The notes: generated by a model not told the origin, from the letters alone. A DNA stretch of 6,585 nucleotides from Helicobacteraceae bacterium (GCA_031273735.1 JAISRI010000075.1:1-6585); one strand, 5' to 3'. Shown: positions 1 through 6,329, counted from the stretch's first letter. A program made the numbers and translations.

Positions 1-1
1 C

Positions 2-127
2 GTTACTCGCGCCAAAGAGAGCCTTTTTTTATCTTTCGCCTCGCGGGACGCGTATAAAAAAATCGACTACGCGCCAAGCCTTTTTCTCTACGAAGCGGGA
101 ATGTTGCAACCTAAAATAAGCGATTAA
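2..127 (+). CDS. C-terminal fragment of a UvrD/PcrA-type DNA helicase (partial)
   Basis: An open frame enters at the window edge and stops with TAA at 125-127, leaving 41 codons. The peptide begins VTRAKESLFLSFASR and continues to PSLFLYEAGML near its end. The TRAKE..LFLS block resembles helicase motif VI of superfamily 1A enzymes (UvrD, PcrA, Rep: TRAK..L.LS), and the PS.FL.EAG block resembles the segment just after it. Such enzymes use ATP to move 3'-5' along DNA in repair and replication. The protein ends only about 30 residues after the motif, so it would lack the long C-terminal tail of Escherichia coli UvrD, which is common in short family members. The gene converges on the TPR gene with 2 bp between stop codons. 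The family call rests on a short fragment; which member (UvrD, PcrA, Rep or AddA-like) cannot be told. Confidence 0.68.
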   Translation, partial: VTRAKESLFLSFASRDAYKKIDYAPSLFLYEAGMLQPKISD

Positions 128-129
128 AA

Positions 130-1344
130 TTATTCTTGATACGCGCCGCGTTTTTTAAGATGTTCTAGCGCTTGGCAGCTTCCTAATTCGCACGCTTTTC
201 TCGCGTCGATCGAGGCGTTTTTAAGATCGCCCGATTGATAATAAACGCCGCTTCGGTTAATATATGCGTTGGTTCTAGTTGGATCGAGTTTAATCGACCG
301 AGAAAAATCGGCGATCGCGTTTGGAAAATCGTCAAACGTCCAATAGGCAAAACCGCGATTAAAATATGCATCGGCTTTTGTATCGTCGAGTTCTATAGCT
401 TTACTATAATAGACGATCGCCGTTTTATAATCGCTTAATTTGGCGTAAGAAGCGCCCGTATAGTAATAGGCGTTATATTTATCGTTAGCCCCAAGCTCTA
501 TGGCTTTTAATAGATCGCCGATCGCCTCTTTATGCCTATCAGCGAAATGTAAAGTATAGCCTCTTTCGTGATAATACGCCGCGTTATTTTCGTCTAATTT
601 AATCGCTAACGAAAAATCGTCGATCGCCTTTTGATACTCCTTCATAGCGCGATAGGTTAAGCCTCTGCCGTAATAGGCGTTATAATAATTTGGCGCGATT
701 TTAATAAGATAGTTAAAATCCTCTAAAGATTTTTGATAATCGCCTAGACTTCTATGTAGCCTGCCTCTGCTAATGCGCGGACAGACATATCTAGGAGCGA
801 TCTCGATTGCCTTTGCGTAATCCTTTAGCGCCTCGCCCTCTTTTTTTAGTTTTGCGTATAGATCGGCTCTATTGCAATAGGCGGTTGCGTGTTTTGGATA
901 AAGCTCTATCGCCTTTGCGTAATCCTTTAGCGCCTCTTCGTTTTTATCAATTTTTTCATATACCAATCCACGATTATTATATGCGTCAGCGGCAAAACGC
1001 GGATCAAGCTCGATCGCCCTTGTATAATCCTTTAGCGCTTCCTCGTTTTTGCTAATATGGCTATATACGTTTCCGCGATTGTAATATGCGTTCCCAAAAC
1101 GCGGATTGAGTTCGATCGCCTTTGTATAATCTTTTATAGCCTCTTCGTTTTTGCCAATTTTTTCATATGTCAATCCGCGATTTTTATACGCTTCGGCGTT
1201 TTTTGCATTAAGCTCGATAGCGCGGTTAAAAAGCGCGATAGCCTCTTGATAATCGCCGCGATCGAAAGCCGCTTTCCCTCGCTCCGCAGGAGGAGCGGCA
1301 AACAAAACGCCGACAAACAAAATAAACGCAAAGATCGTTTTCGT
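130..1344 (-). CDS. Secreted tetratricopeptide-repeat (TPR) protein, probable ACG start
   Basis: The protein is almost entirely about 11 consecutive 34-residue TPR units, with recurring signatures such as AYxNRGxxY and EEALKDYxKAIELxP. TPRs form a superhelical scaffold for protein binding; no catalytic motif is seen. Starting at ACG 1342-1344 gives 404 residues and a clean signal peptide (basic KTK-type start is replaced by M-K-T, then IFAFILFVGVLFAA), so the mature protein should be periplasmic. The only standard start nearby, TTG at 1318-1320, would remove the basic residues and half of the hydrophobic core and has no ribosome site, whereas AAGGA lies exactly 6 bases before the ACG. The last repeat carries two cysteines five residues apart (ARKACELGSC), a possible disulfide. 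It follows envC by 12 bp, so a role beside FtsEX-EnvC in the envelope is inferred, not shown. The exact partner is unknown. Confidence 0.85.
   Translation of the reverse strand, partial: TKTIFAFILFVGVLFAAPPAERGKAAFDRGDYQEAIALFNRAIELNAKNAEAYKNRGLTYEKIGKNEEAIKDYTKAIELNPRFGNAYYNRGNVYSHISKNEEALKDYTRAIELDPRFAADAYNNRGLVYEKIDKNEEALKDYAKAIELYPKHATAYCNRADLYAKLKKEGEALKDYAKAIEIAPRYVCPRISRGRLHRSLGDYQKSLEDFNYLIKIAPNYYNAYYGRGLTYRAMKEYQKAIDDFSLAIKLDENNAAYYHERGYTLHFADRHKEAIGDLLKAIELGANDKYNAYYYTGASYAKLSDYKTAIVYYSKAIELDDTKADAYFNRGFAYWTFDDFPNAIADFSRSIKLDPTRTNAYINRSGVYYQSGDLKNASIDARKACELGSCQALEHLKKRGAYQE
141..156 (+). terminator. Weak candidate intrinsic terminator for the helicase gene
   Basis: A GC-rich hairpin (ACGC, 3-base loop GCC, GCGT at 141-151) is followed by a run of six T at 151-156 on the plus strand, 14 bases after the helicase stop. 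It lies inside the 3' end of the convergent TPR gene. The stem is only 4 bp, so its strength is doubtful. Confidence 0.3.
804..1215 (-). repeat. Four tandem ~102-bp TPR-coding units
   Basis: Equivalent points of successive units fall at 804, 906, 1011 and 1113, a period of 102, 105 and 102 bp, which equals one 34-residue TPR (the 105 contains one extra alanine codon). Bases 809-834 and 911-936 are identical over 26 bp, and the units at 906 and 1113 share long stretches such as those coding EEAxKDYxKAIEL. The similarity is at DNA level and stronger than between other TPRs of the gene, which points to recent unit duplication or gene conversion. Confidence 0.75.
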
Positions 1345-1359
1345 CTTATATCCTTTTTA
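1342..1359 (-). promoter_or_regulatory. Ribosome binding site that decides the TPR gene start
   Basis: On the minus strand the envC stop TAA (1357-1359) runs straight into AAAAGGA, then TATAAG, then ACG (1342-1344). The AAGGA core lies at 1351-1355, giving 6 bases of spacing. No ATG, GTG or TTG is in frame between the envC stop and TTG 1318-1320. The placement argues that translation starts, or once started, at the ACG codon. Confidence 0.55.
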
Positions 1360-2583
1360 GATCGAAATAAGCTGCAAGGGATTGATCGGCAAGCCGTCTT
1401 TGGTTACTTCAAAAACCAATTCGTCGCTAACCCGCCCGATCGATTCGCGCTCTTTAAGCGATCGCGCAACTTTTATATTGGGCGAAATGCTTTCTAAATT
1501 GCGGTAAATCGTGTGGATATTTCCCTGATGTTCCACAATTACCACTTTGCCCAACATCTTAATGTTGTCGGCAAAAACCACTTTGCCAGGTAAAACGCTT
1601 CTAACTAGCGCGTCGTTGGCGCTCGATCTTAACGTTACGGAGTCGTTATGTATCTTGATATTATAAACGGGATCGGTGTATGGTCCAAACTCTTTTGTTA
1701 CCATAATTGGCGGAGAGTCTAACGGCGCTTTTACTTTTTTGCCGTTATAGCTGCCGTTACCCGCGTCTTGATATGAAACGCCGTAGTGTTTGACCGCGAT
1801 TTTTGATCCCTCTTTTAACTCCTGTTGGCTGATCTGCGCTTGCTTCATATCGTCTACCGTTTTTTGGCGCATAATGTTCAGATCGGCTAACAACTGCCGT
1901 TCGCGGTTTTTTTGATCGATGAGTTTATTTAGTTCGCCAAGATAACTATTTTTGCGCGAATTAAGCGTTTCGATCGCCTTTTTCTGCTCGGCTCTAACCT
2001 CTCTTTGTTTAGCGTCCGTTTTTGTCAAGCGATCAAGATTGGATTGCAGTTCGTCGATACGCTTTTGCGTCTTGCCGATCTGTAGAAGTTTATTAGAATA
2101 TATCAGTTTTAACTGCGCCGTTTCTTTTTGAACGCGATCGCGCATTATAAAGAAAATCTCGTTTTTTATAACGTCGCTTGCCTCTTGCGAGCCGCTCTTG
2201 CTTAAAACCAAACTTTGCGCCGCGTTATTTGCTAAGAGCGTAACCAAACGTCTTTCAAATAAATCTTTTTCGGTAAGTAAAGACTCCTTTTGCTTTTCTA
2301 ACGCCTTAAACTCGTCGATCTCTTTGGCGACCTTTTGCGCGAGCGCGTTGATCTCTTTTTCGCTATCGATAAGCGCCTTTTCGATTTCGGCGAACTGTTT
2401 ATTTGCCGCCGCGATCTCTTTTGAAAGCGCGTCGACTTTGCTCTGTAAAGCGCCCTCGTCGCTCTGGCGCTTTTCTAAGCGATTTTGCGCCTCTTTGATC
2501 TCCTTTTCTATTTCGGAGAGGTTTTTAGTTTGCGCGCCTACGAAGACAAGAGCGAAAAATATCAAAAATCTAAACGGTTTCAT
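1357..2583 (-). CDS. envC: EnvC-like amidase activator with degenerate LytM/M23 domain
   Basis: 408 residues. Residues 1-17 form a signal peptide (MKPFRFLIFFALVFVGA). Residues about 20-255 are heptad-like and rich in E, K, Q and L, a long antiparallel coiled coil as in EnvC, which docks on the FtsX external loop. Residues about 280-408 are a LytM/M23 fold (VLPGKVVFAD, KVVIVEHQGNIHTIYRNL, LVFEVTKDGLPINPL). Zinc ligands are mostly lost: the usual HxH before the FE pair is E388-L389-V390, the YxHL histidine is N362, and the position four residues after H312 is V316 instead of aspartate. It should therefore not be an active endopeptidase; by analogy with E. coli EnvC it would activate a periplasmic N-acetylmuramoyl-L-alanine amidase for septal peptidoglycan splitting. 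The ATG overlaps the ftsX stop as ATGA. The family call is firm; the partner amidase is not in the window. Confidence 0.85.
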   Translation of the reverse strand: MKPFRFLIFFALVFVGAQTKNLSEIEKEIKEAQNRLEKRQSDEGALQSKVDALSKEIAAANKQFAEIEKALIDSEKEINALAQKVAKEIDEFKALEKQKESLLTEKDLFERRLVTLLANNAAQSLVLSKSGSQEASDVIKNEIFFIMRDRVQKETAQLKLIYSNKLLQIGKTQKRIDELQSNLDRLTKTDAKQREVRAEQKKAIETLNSRKNSYLGELNKLIDQKNRERQLLADLNIMRQKTVDDMKQAQISQQELKEGSKIAVKHYGVSYQDAGNGSYNGKKVKAPLDSPPIMVTKEFGPYTDPVYNIKIHNDSVTLRSSANDALVRSVLPGKVVFADNIKMLGKVVIVEHQGNIHTIYRNLESISPNIKVARSLKERESIGRVSDELVFEVTKDGLPINPLQLISI

Positions 2584-3395
2584 TCCGCGCTCTTTTCCGA
2601 CTTAAAAATTACGAATAACGCGCTTCCAAGCGCGATCGCAAGCGCGATTACGAGCAGGATCAGCGTCGATCCAAACGGATCGTAACGCGCGGAACCTAGT
2701 CCAACCTCGCTTAAACTTTCTTTGATTGTAGAATCGACCGAAATATAATAAAATAAACCCCCCACCAAAAGCGCCGAGATAAACGAATCGGCAACCGCTA
2801 ACCGATACAAAACCGCGCTTCTAAGCCACAGCGGCGCGCCAAAGATCGCCATAATATTCATACGCTTGCTATGCTCGAAACGCCACACCTCCATCTGTCG
2901 CGCCGTCAGCAAAACGGCGACAAGAAACATAAGCGTAGCCAACGACAGCAGAATCGTCTTGATCAAAACTAGCAATTTATAGAGTTTATCTTGCGCTTTG
3001 GCGAACGTTTCCACGCGCAAAATCGAATCGTTTTTTGATAATTCTCGCTCGATCGATTCGCGCTCGGCGCTCGAAGGGTAAGCGCTTAAACGCAAGCTGT
3101 AAAATCGCGGCATAGAACTTTTAAGATAGGCGATACTACTATCGCTCAAACTCTCTTTAACCTCGTCTAAAATCAGCGCGGAATCGATCGTCTCCAGCGC
3201 TACGGCTTTAGGCGCGGCGCTTGCGATCGCGGATAGTTCCAGCGGCTTTTTTGAAACGACGACGATCGCATATTCGTCGCCAAGCGCGATTTCGTAATCG
3301 TTTGTTATTTGAGTGAAAACGACGAACGATTGAAAGGCGGCAAGAAGCGTCGATAGCGCGAAGATCAGCGATAGGTGGTTTCTAACCGATTTCAT
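2580..3395 (-). CDS. ftsX: Cell division permease-like protein FtsX
   Basis: 271 residues with four membrane segments at about 9-29, 141-164, 196-218 and 244-264. A periplasmic domain of about 110 residues lies between the first two, and short N- and C-termini lie in the cytosol. This is the FtsX layout; the cytosolic loop after TM2 holds WRFEHSKRMNIMAIFGAP, which matches the FtsX segment ending in FGA(P/S) thought to contact FtsE. FtsX does not transport; it passes FtsE ATP-driven motion to a periplasmic peptidoglycan-hydrolase regulator. The gene overlaps the end of ftsE by 14 bp and the start of envC by 4 bp, fitting a FtsE-FtsX-EnvC complex made in fixed ratio. The N-terminus is short compared with E. 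coli FtsX, as seen in other Campylobacterota. Sequence identity in this family is low, so neighbours carry much of the call. Confidence 0.9.
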   Translation of the reverse strand: MKSVRNHLSLIFALSTLLAAFQSFVVFTQITNDYEIALGDEYAIVVVSKKPLELSAIASAAPKAVALETIDSALILDEVKESLSDSSIAYLKSSMPRFYSLRLSAYPSSAERESIERELSKNDSILRVETFAKAQDKLYKLLVLIKTILLSLATLMFLVAVLLTARQMEVWRFEHSKRMNIMAIFGAPLWLRSAVLYRLAVADSFISALLVGGLFYYISVDSTIKESLSEVGLGSARYDPFGSTLILLVIALAIALGSALFVIFKSEKSAE

Positions 3396-4053
3396 CTATT
3401 CGTCCGTCGGTGATATGAAAATGGCGATAGTTCGCGTCGATCATACTAGGCATTCTATGCGTTACGATAATCACCGTTTTGCGCAGTTGATTAACCGCCA
3501 TAAACAGCTCGTGAACGAGTTTTGCCGAATACTCGTCAAGGTTGCCCGTAGGCTCGTCGGCTAAAAGAAGCGTAGGATTGTGCGAGAGGGCGCGCGCCAC
3601 AGCCGCCCTTTGCTGTTCGCCGCCGCTTAACTCTTGCGGCAGACGATCGCGGCGATGGGTTAAGCGAACGTGTTTTAATAGCTTTTCGACCTGATCTTTG
3701 ATCTGTTTTTGATCGTAGCCCGCGATATAAAGCGGCAGGGCGATATTGCGCTCGATCGTCCATTCTTCGACAAGGCGGTAGTCTTGAAAGACGATTCCTA
3801 GCTTTCGACGCAGACGATCGATATCGTTTTTGCGGTTTACGGGCAGACTAACGCCATCGACTTTCAGAAAACCTTTGATCGGCGAAATCGCGCCGTAAAA
3901 GGCTTTAATAAGCGTCGATTTTCCGCTGCCGCTCTTGCCAGTTACAAAGATTAGATCGCCATCGAAAATGCGAAAGTTTAGATCTACGAGGATCGTTTCG
4001 CGATTGTCGTAAGCGAGCGAAAGATTTTTGGCGACGACAAGTTCGTTACGCAT
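3382..4053 (-). CDS. ftsE: Cell division ATP-binding protein FtsE
   Basis: 223 residues, the usual size of FtsE. All ABC ATPase motifs are intact: Walker A GKSGSGKST (39-47), Q-loop FQD (89-91), signature LSGGEQQR (142-149), Walker B LLLADEP (162-168) followed by TGNLD, and the H-loop VTHR (197-200). VFQDYRL after the Q-loop is typical of FtsE as opposed to other small ABC subunits. It acts at the inner face of the cytoplasmic membrane, binding ATP to drive FtsX. The ATG at 4051-4053 lies inside the last codons of trmB (8-bp overlap, ATGCGTAA), and its own 3' end overlaps ftsX by 14 bp, so translational coupling on both sides is likely. No missing residues are seen. Confidence 0.95.
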   Translation of the reverse strand: MRNELVVAKNLSLAYDNRETILVDLNFRIFDGDLIFVTGKSGSGKSTLIKAFYGAISPIKGFLKVDGVSLPVNRKNDIDRLRRKLGIVFQDYRLVEEWTIERNIALPLYIAGYDQKQIKDQVEKLLKHVRLTHRRDRLPQELSGGEQQRAAVARALSHNPTLLLADEPTGNLDEYSAKLVHELFMAVNQLRKTVIIVTHRMPSMIDANYRHFHITDGRIDEIG

Positions 4054-5194
4054 AGAGCGCCTCGATCAAAGCGCGGTGCGCCGCGTAGTTTTGCCGCGTT
4101 GGAAGCGGCGCGGAGGGAAAATAAGAGGCTCGCTCATCTTCGATCAAGAGATAAAGCGTTTCTAAGGCGAGCAAATCGCCCATAATCAATCGCACAATCA
4201 AGCCTTTATTTGCAAGTCGCCATCGCTCTGTCGCTCTTAGCAAAAAGCCTTCCGAAATCGCAATTAAACCATAAGGAAGGTCTTTTTGGCTCAAATCCCC
4301 GCTTGGAAAGCTAAAATCATAGGCAAAATCTTCGCGCGTTTGCGAACGCTCTTTTGTTAAAAACAGATCAAAAATCGTCTTGTTCATATTTCGCCAGCGA
4401 TCCTCGTATTTGCTTCGCGTAATCGCTTCGGCGTTTTGTTTTATCTCGATCGAAACCTGTTTGAACTCCCGCGCAATCGTTAAAGCGTCGTCAAAATAGA
4501 TTCGATCGTCGGAACGAAAATTAAGAACGCCGTTTGCCGTCAAAACGCGCAACGCTTCGCCAAGAAACGATTGGTTAAAAACGCGGCGCTTAGGCGATTT
4601 GTTCCAAGGGACGGGAAAGTGAATAAAAATCCTCTGCGCGCATAACGAGGGCAAAGCGGCAAAAAGCGCTTTCGCGTCGCAAACGACAACGGCGATATTG
4701 GTCAGATTCTCCGCTTCGGCGCGTTTTAGTAGCCGTTCGGCGCTTGGGCGGTGAATCTCTACGCCAAGATGAAGTTTGTCCGCGAAGCTCTTAGCGTTTT
4801 GAAGTATATGCCGTCCGCTACCAAAACCCGTTTCGATCCAAAGCGGCGTTTTTTGATCGTAAGAGGCTAGAAACTCGATTGGTTCGTAGAAATTACGGCG
4901 ATCGCGAAGCGCCCCGATCCGATCGAAGTTTTTATGCAAAATCGTCGCGCCGCTTGCCTGCGCGAAGGAGATCAGGGCGCGTTTGATCGCCTCCAAAAAC
5001 GGCGGGCGCGTCGCCTTATCGACTTTGAGGATCGTCCTATTTTCATCGGCGCAAAAGCGAAGCAGAAACTTGATCTCGCCTATTTGAACGCCCACTACGC
5101 CCTCCTCTTCGATCGATGCGAACAAAAAGGTTGCGCCGTCCTTTTCAAACGGCGTTTTTGCCGCCGCGAAATCTTTAACGATCAGATGCGGCAT
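4046..5194 (-). CDS. trmB: tRNA (guanine-N7-)-methyltransferase TrmB, long form
   Basis: 382 residues. TrmB makes m7G at position 46 of tRNA variable loops using S-adenosylmethionine. The SAM site is visible as ETGFGSGRHI (121-130), followed by the acidic strand LGVEIH (143-148), CDAK (172-175) and the family motif HFPVPWNKSPKRR (192-204, variant of FPDPWPKxRHxKRR with valine for the first aspartate). The segment SKYEDRW further on matches the T/SxFExR motif that contributes to guanosine binding. About 115 residues precede the SAM fold and about 90 follow; bacterial TrmB is typically 210-240 residues, but Campylobacterota copies are near 390. The gene starts 6 bp after the flpA-like stop with no clear ribosome site, so it probably depends on coupling. 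It is a housekeeping RNA enzyme; its location with ftsEX is a conserved positional trait. Confidence 0.92.
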   Translation of the reverse strand: MPHLIVKDFAAAKTPFEKDGATFLFASIEEEGVVGVQIGEIKFLLRFCADENRTILKVDKATRPPFLEAIKRALISFAQASGATILHKNFDRIGALRDRRNFYEPIEFLASYDQKTPLWIETGFGSGRHILQNAKSFADKLHLGVEIHRPSAERLLKRAEAENLTNIAVVVCDAKALFAALPSLCAQRIFIHFPVPWNKSPKRRVFNQSFLGEALRVLTANGVLNFRSDDRIYFDDALTIAREFKQVSIEIKQNAEAITRSKYEDRWRNMNKTIFDLFLTKERSQTREDFAYDFSFPSGDLSQKDLPYGLIAISEGFLLRATERWRLANKGLIVRLIMGDLLALETLYLLIEDERASYFPSAPLPTRQNYAAHRALIEALYA

Positions 5195-5200
5195 TATTCG

Positions 5201-6175
5201 CTATTTTTGGGCGTTTTGCGGCGGCGGTAGAGTCGCTCCTCTAACGGCTTTCGCGCTTAGCGGCGATTCCAAACCGTCGTAATCGACGAACGTTATTTTA
5301 TAAAAACGCTCCGCGCCTTCGGCGTTGATCGTTTCGGTAGCGAGGTTTGCGGGTTTAAGCTCCGCGATCCGCGAAAAACTTCCGTCCGCCGAGTTTGAGG
5401 CGTAGATACGATAGGTTCCGCCCGCGTCGTCTTTAACCCGCCGCCACTTTAATTCTATTTTGCCTCTAAGTCTTGTAGAGGCGCTTAACCCCGTAACTTG
5501 CGGCGGCAGAGGTTTTGTCGCGGTGATCACGATCTCGCTCGGTTTGCTTTTGAGATTGTCGAAACTAACCGCGATAATGCGGTATTCGTATTCCGCGCCG
5601 TCGTCGAGATTCTCGTCGATATATTCGGCGTGCAATCTGCCTTCAAGTTTGCCTACAATGCGCCAAGTCGTTTGTTTTTTGTCGCGCCGCTCGACGACGT
5701 AGCCGTTGATCCGTTCGTTGCTATGAGGTCTAAAGATGACTTTGGCTTTGCGCGGCAGTATGTTGCCGCTCGAAATCCAACTAACGGGTTCTAGAAGCGA
5801 CAAAGTCGAGGCGGGAATAACAAACTGCCTCGATTCGCGTCCGTCTTTGGTGTAGTAGGAGACGCTATAAACGTATTGGCGCTCCTGCTCTATATCGTCG
5901 TCGATATAGTGGTTGCTAAAGCGGTTGGTCGTCGCGCCAATACGGGTTAGTTTCGCGTTGGGAGCGGCGCGATAGATCAAATATCCCGCTATATTGTAAT
6001 CGTCTATGCCCTCCCACTCCAAGCCGATCGCAACGCGATCTGGCATAGCGTCTAGCCGAGCGACAGCTTTTAGTTTAGGATCGATTTTTAACGTATCGGG
6101 GACTTTTGGCTGCGGATTACAACCTAAGAGGAGCGCCGAAGCGAGTAAGAGGGCGCTTTTTGTCCAAAGGCGCAT
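5201..6175 (-). CDS. flpA: Fibronectin type III domain lipoprotein, FlpA-like
   Basis: 324 residues. The N-terminus is a lipoprotein signal with lipobox LLGC, so C19 should be acylated. Three FN3-like beta-sandwich domains follow at about 35-125, 128-219 and 221-312, each with the GYxIYR/YVVER-type strand C and a YxYxVS/YEYRI/YKITF strand F. A short polar and proline-rich tail (TLPPPQNAQK) ends it. C. jejuni FlpA has the same three-domain layout and binds host fibronectin through the motif WRPHPDFRV in domain 2; the aligned stretch here is FRPHSNERI (148-156), so R, P, H and the later R are kept but W, D and F are not. The gene is first in the operon, with AAGGAG 6 bases upstream. The orthology is good; adhesion to fibronectin is unproven and may not apply in this organism. 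Confidence 0.85.
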   Translation of the reverse strand: MRLWTKSALLLASALLLGCNPQPKVPDTLKIDPKLKAVARLDAMPDRVAIGLEWEGIDDYNIAGYLIYRAAPNAKLTRIGATTNRFSNHYIDDDIEQERQYVYSVSYYTKDGRESRQFVIPASTLSLLEPVSWISSGNILPRKAKVIFRPHSNERINGYVVERRDKKQTTWRIVGKLEGRLHAEYIDENLDDGAEYEYRIIAVSFDNLKSKPSEIVITATKPLPPQVTGLSASTRLRGKIELKWRRVKDDAGGTYRIYASNSADGSFSRIAELKPANLATETINAEGAERFYKITFVDYDGLESPLSAKAVRGATLPPPQNAQK

Positions 6176-6180
6176 AAAAA

Positions 6181-6186
6181 CTCCTT
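6181..6186 (-). promoter_or_regulatory. Strong ribosome binding site of the flpA-like gene
   Basis: The minus strand reads AAGGAG at 6186-6181, separated by 5 bases from ATG 6175-6173. It is the best Shine-Dalgarno sequence in the window, as expected for the first gene of an operon, and it fixes the start so that the lipoprotein signal is complete. Confidence 0.8.
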
Positions 6187-6205
6187 TATAATAAGATTTA
6201 TTCGC

Positions 6206-6217
6206 GCCGCAAACGGC
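6206..6217. repeat. Small leader hairpin
   Basis: GCCG (6206-6209) and CGGC (6214-6217) form a 4-bp stem with a 4-base loop. On the minus strand it lies about 30 bases before the flpA-like start; on the plus strand it is followed by TTTATT. It is short and may be incidental. Confidence 0.3.
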
Positions 6218-6221
6218 TTTA

Positions 6222-6249
6222 TTGCGTCGCTTCGATCGATGCGGCGCAA
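6222..6249. repeat. 28-bp imperfect palindrome with TCGATCGA core
   Basis: Arms TTGCGTCGC (6222-6230) and GCGGCGCAA (6241-6249) flank TTCGATCGAT. Of 14 base pairs across the dyad, 12 are Watson-Crick, one is T/G (wobble in plus-strand RNA) and one is T/T beside the palindromic octamer TCGATCGA. It lies 47-74 bp upstream of the flpA-like ATG. It could be an operator or a leader RNA hairpin. Confidence 0.6.
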
Positions 6250-6264
6250 GTAAAACCGATAGAC

Positions 6265-6298
6265 GCGCAAAAGATATGATCGATCTTATCTTTTACGC
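6265..6298. repeat. 34-bp near-perfect palindrome with GATCGATC core
   Basis: The dyad pairs 15 of 17 positions. Outer arms GCG/CGC (6265-6267, 6296-6298), one mismatch, then AAAAGATA (6269-6276) and TATCTTTT (6287-6294), one T/T mismatch, then GATCGATC (6278-6285). Its plan (arm, T/T mismatch, 8-bp GATC-containing core, T/T mismatch, arm) repeats that of the palindrome at 6222-6249, 15 bp away. It would sit at the predicted transcription start of the operon. Confidence 0.7.
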
Positions 6299-6299
6299 C

Positions 6300-6329
6300 C
6301 TTATAAGAGGCAAAGCAAAAACAAGGAAA
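6300..6329 (-). promoter_or_regulatory. Candidate promoter of the flpA-trmB-ftsEX-envC operon
   Basis: The minus strand has a -10-like TATAAG at 6305-6300 preceded by a T-rich stretch (6329-6306: TTTCCTTGTTTTTGC and so on). Campylobacter sigma-70 promoters often have a good -10 and T-rich upstream DNA without a clear -35 box, which fits. The start would fall near 6293, giving a leader of about 118 bases that begins within the 6265-6298 palindrome. It is a prediction by eye. Confidence 0.35.

Larger units (their letters stand above)
311..4905. repeat. Dispersed HIP1-like octamers GCGATCGC (six sites)
   Basis: The palindrome GCGATCGC occurs at 311-318, 1458-1465, 2134-2141, 2632-2639, 3223-3230 and 4898-4905 by hand scan. 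The core CGATCG occurs about 28 times in the window, in coding and intergenic DNA. From base composition about one CGATCG and well under one octamer would be expected. The octamer is identical to cyanobacterial HIP1. The sites are single copies spread through genes, not a tandem array. Confidence 0.75.

Noticed and set aside
804..1215. CRISPR-like array from regularly spaced repeats
   Set aside because: The 102-bp period equals one TPR, the frame is open throughout, and the intervals also encode conserved TPR residues.
1057..1497. Plus-strand open frame of 146 codons across the TPR-envC junction
   Set aside because: It is antisense to two well-supported genes, and its length follows from their codon pattern; the peptide has no domain.
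2198..2605. Plus-strand open frame of 135 codons antisense to the envC coiled coil
   Set aside because: Serine, alanine and leucine-rich product is the expected antisense of a K/E/L-rich coiled coil; no ribosome site.
6188..6193. TATTAT on the minus strand as a -10 box for flpA
   Set aside because: It lies one base from the Shine-Dalgarno AAGGAG, so a transcript starting there would lose the ribosome site.
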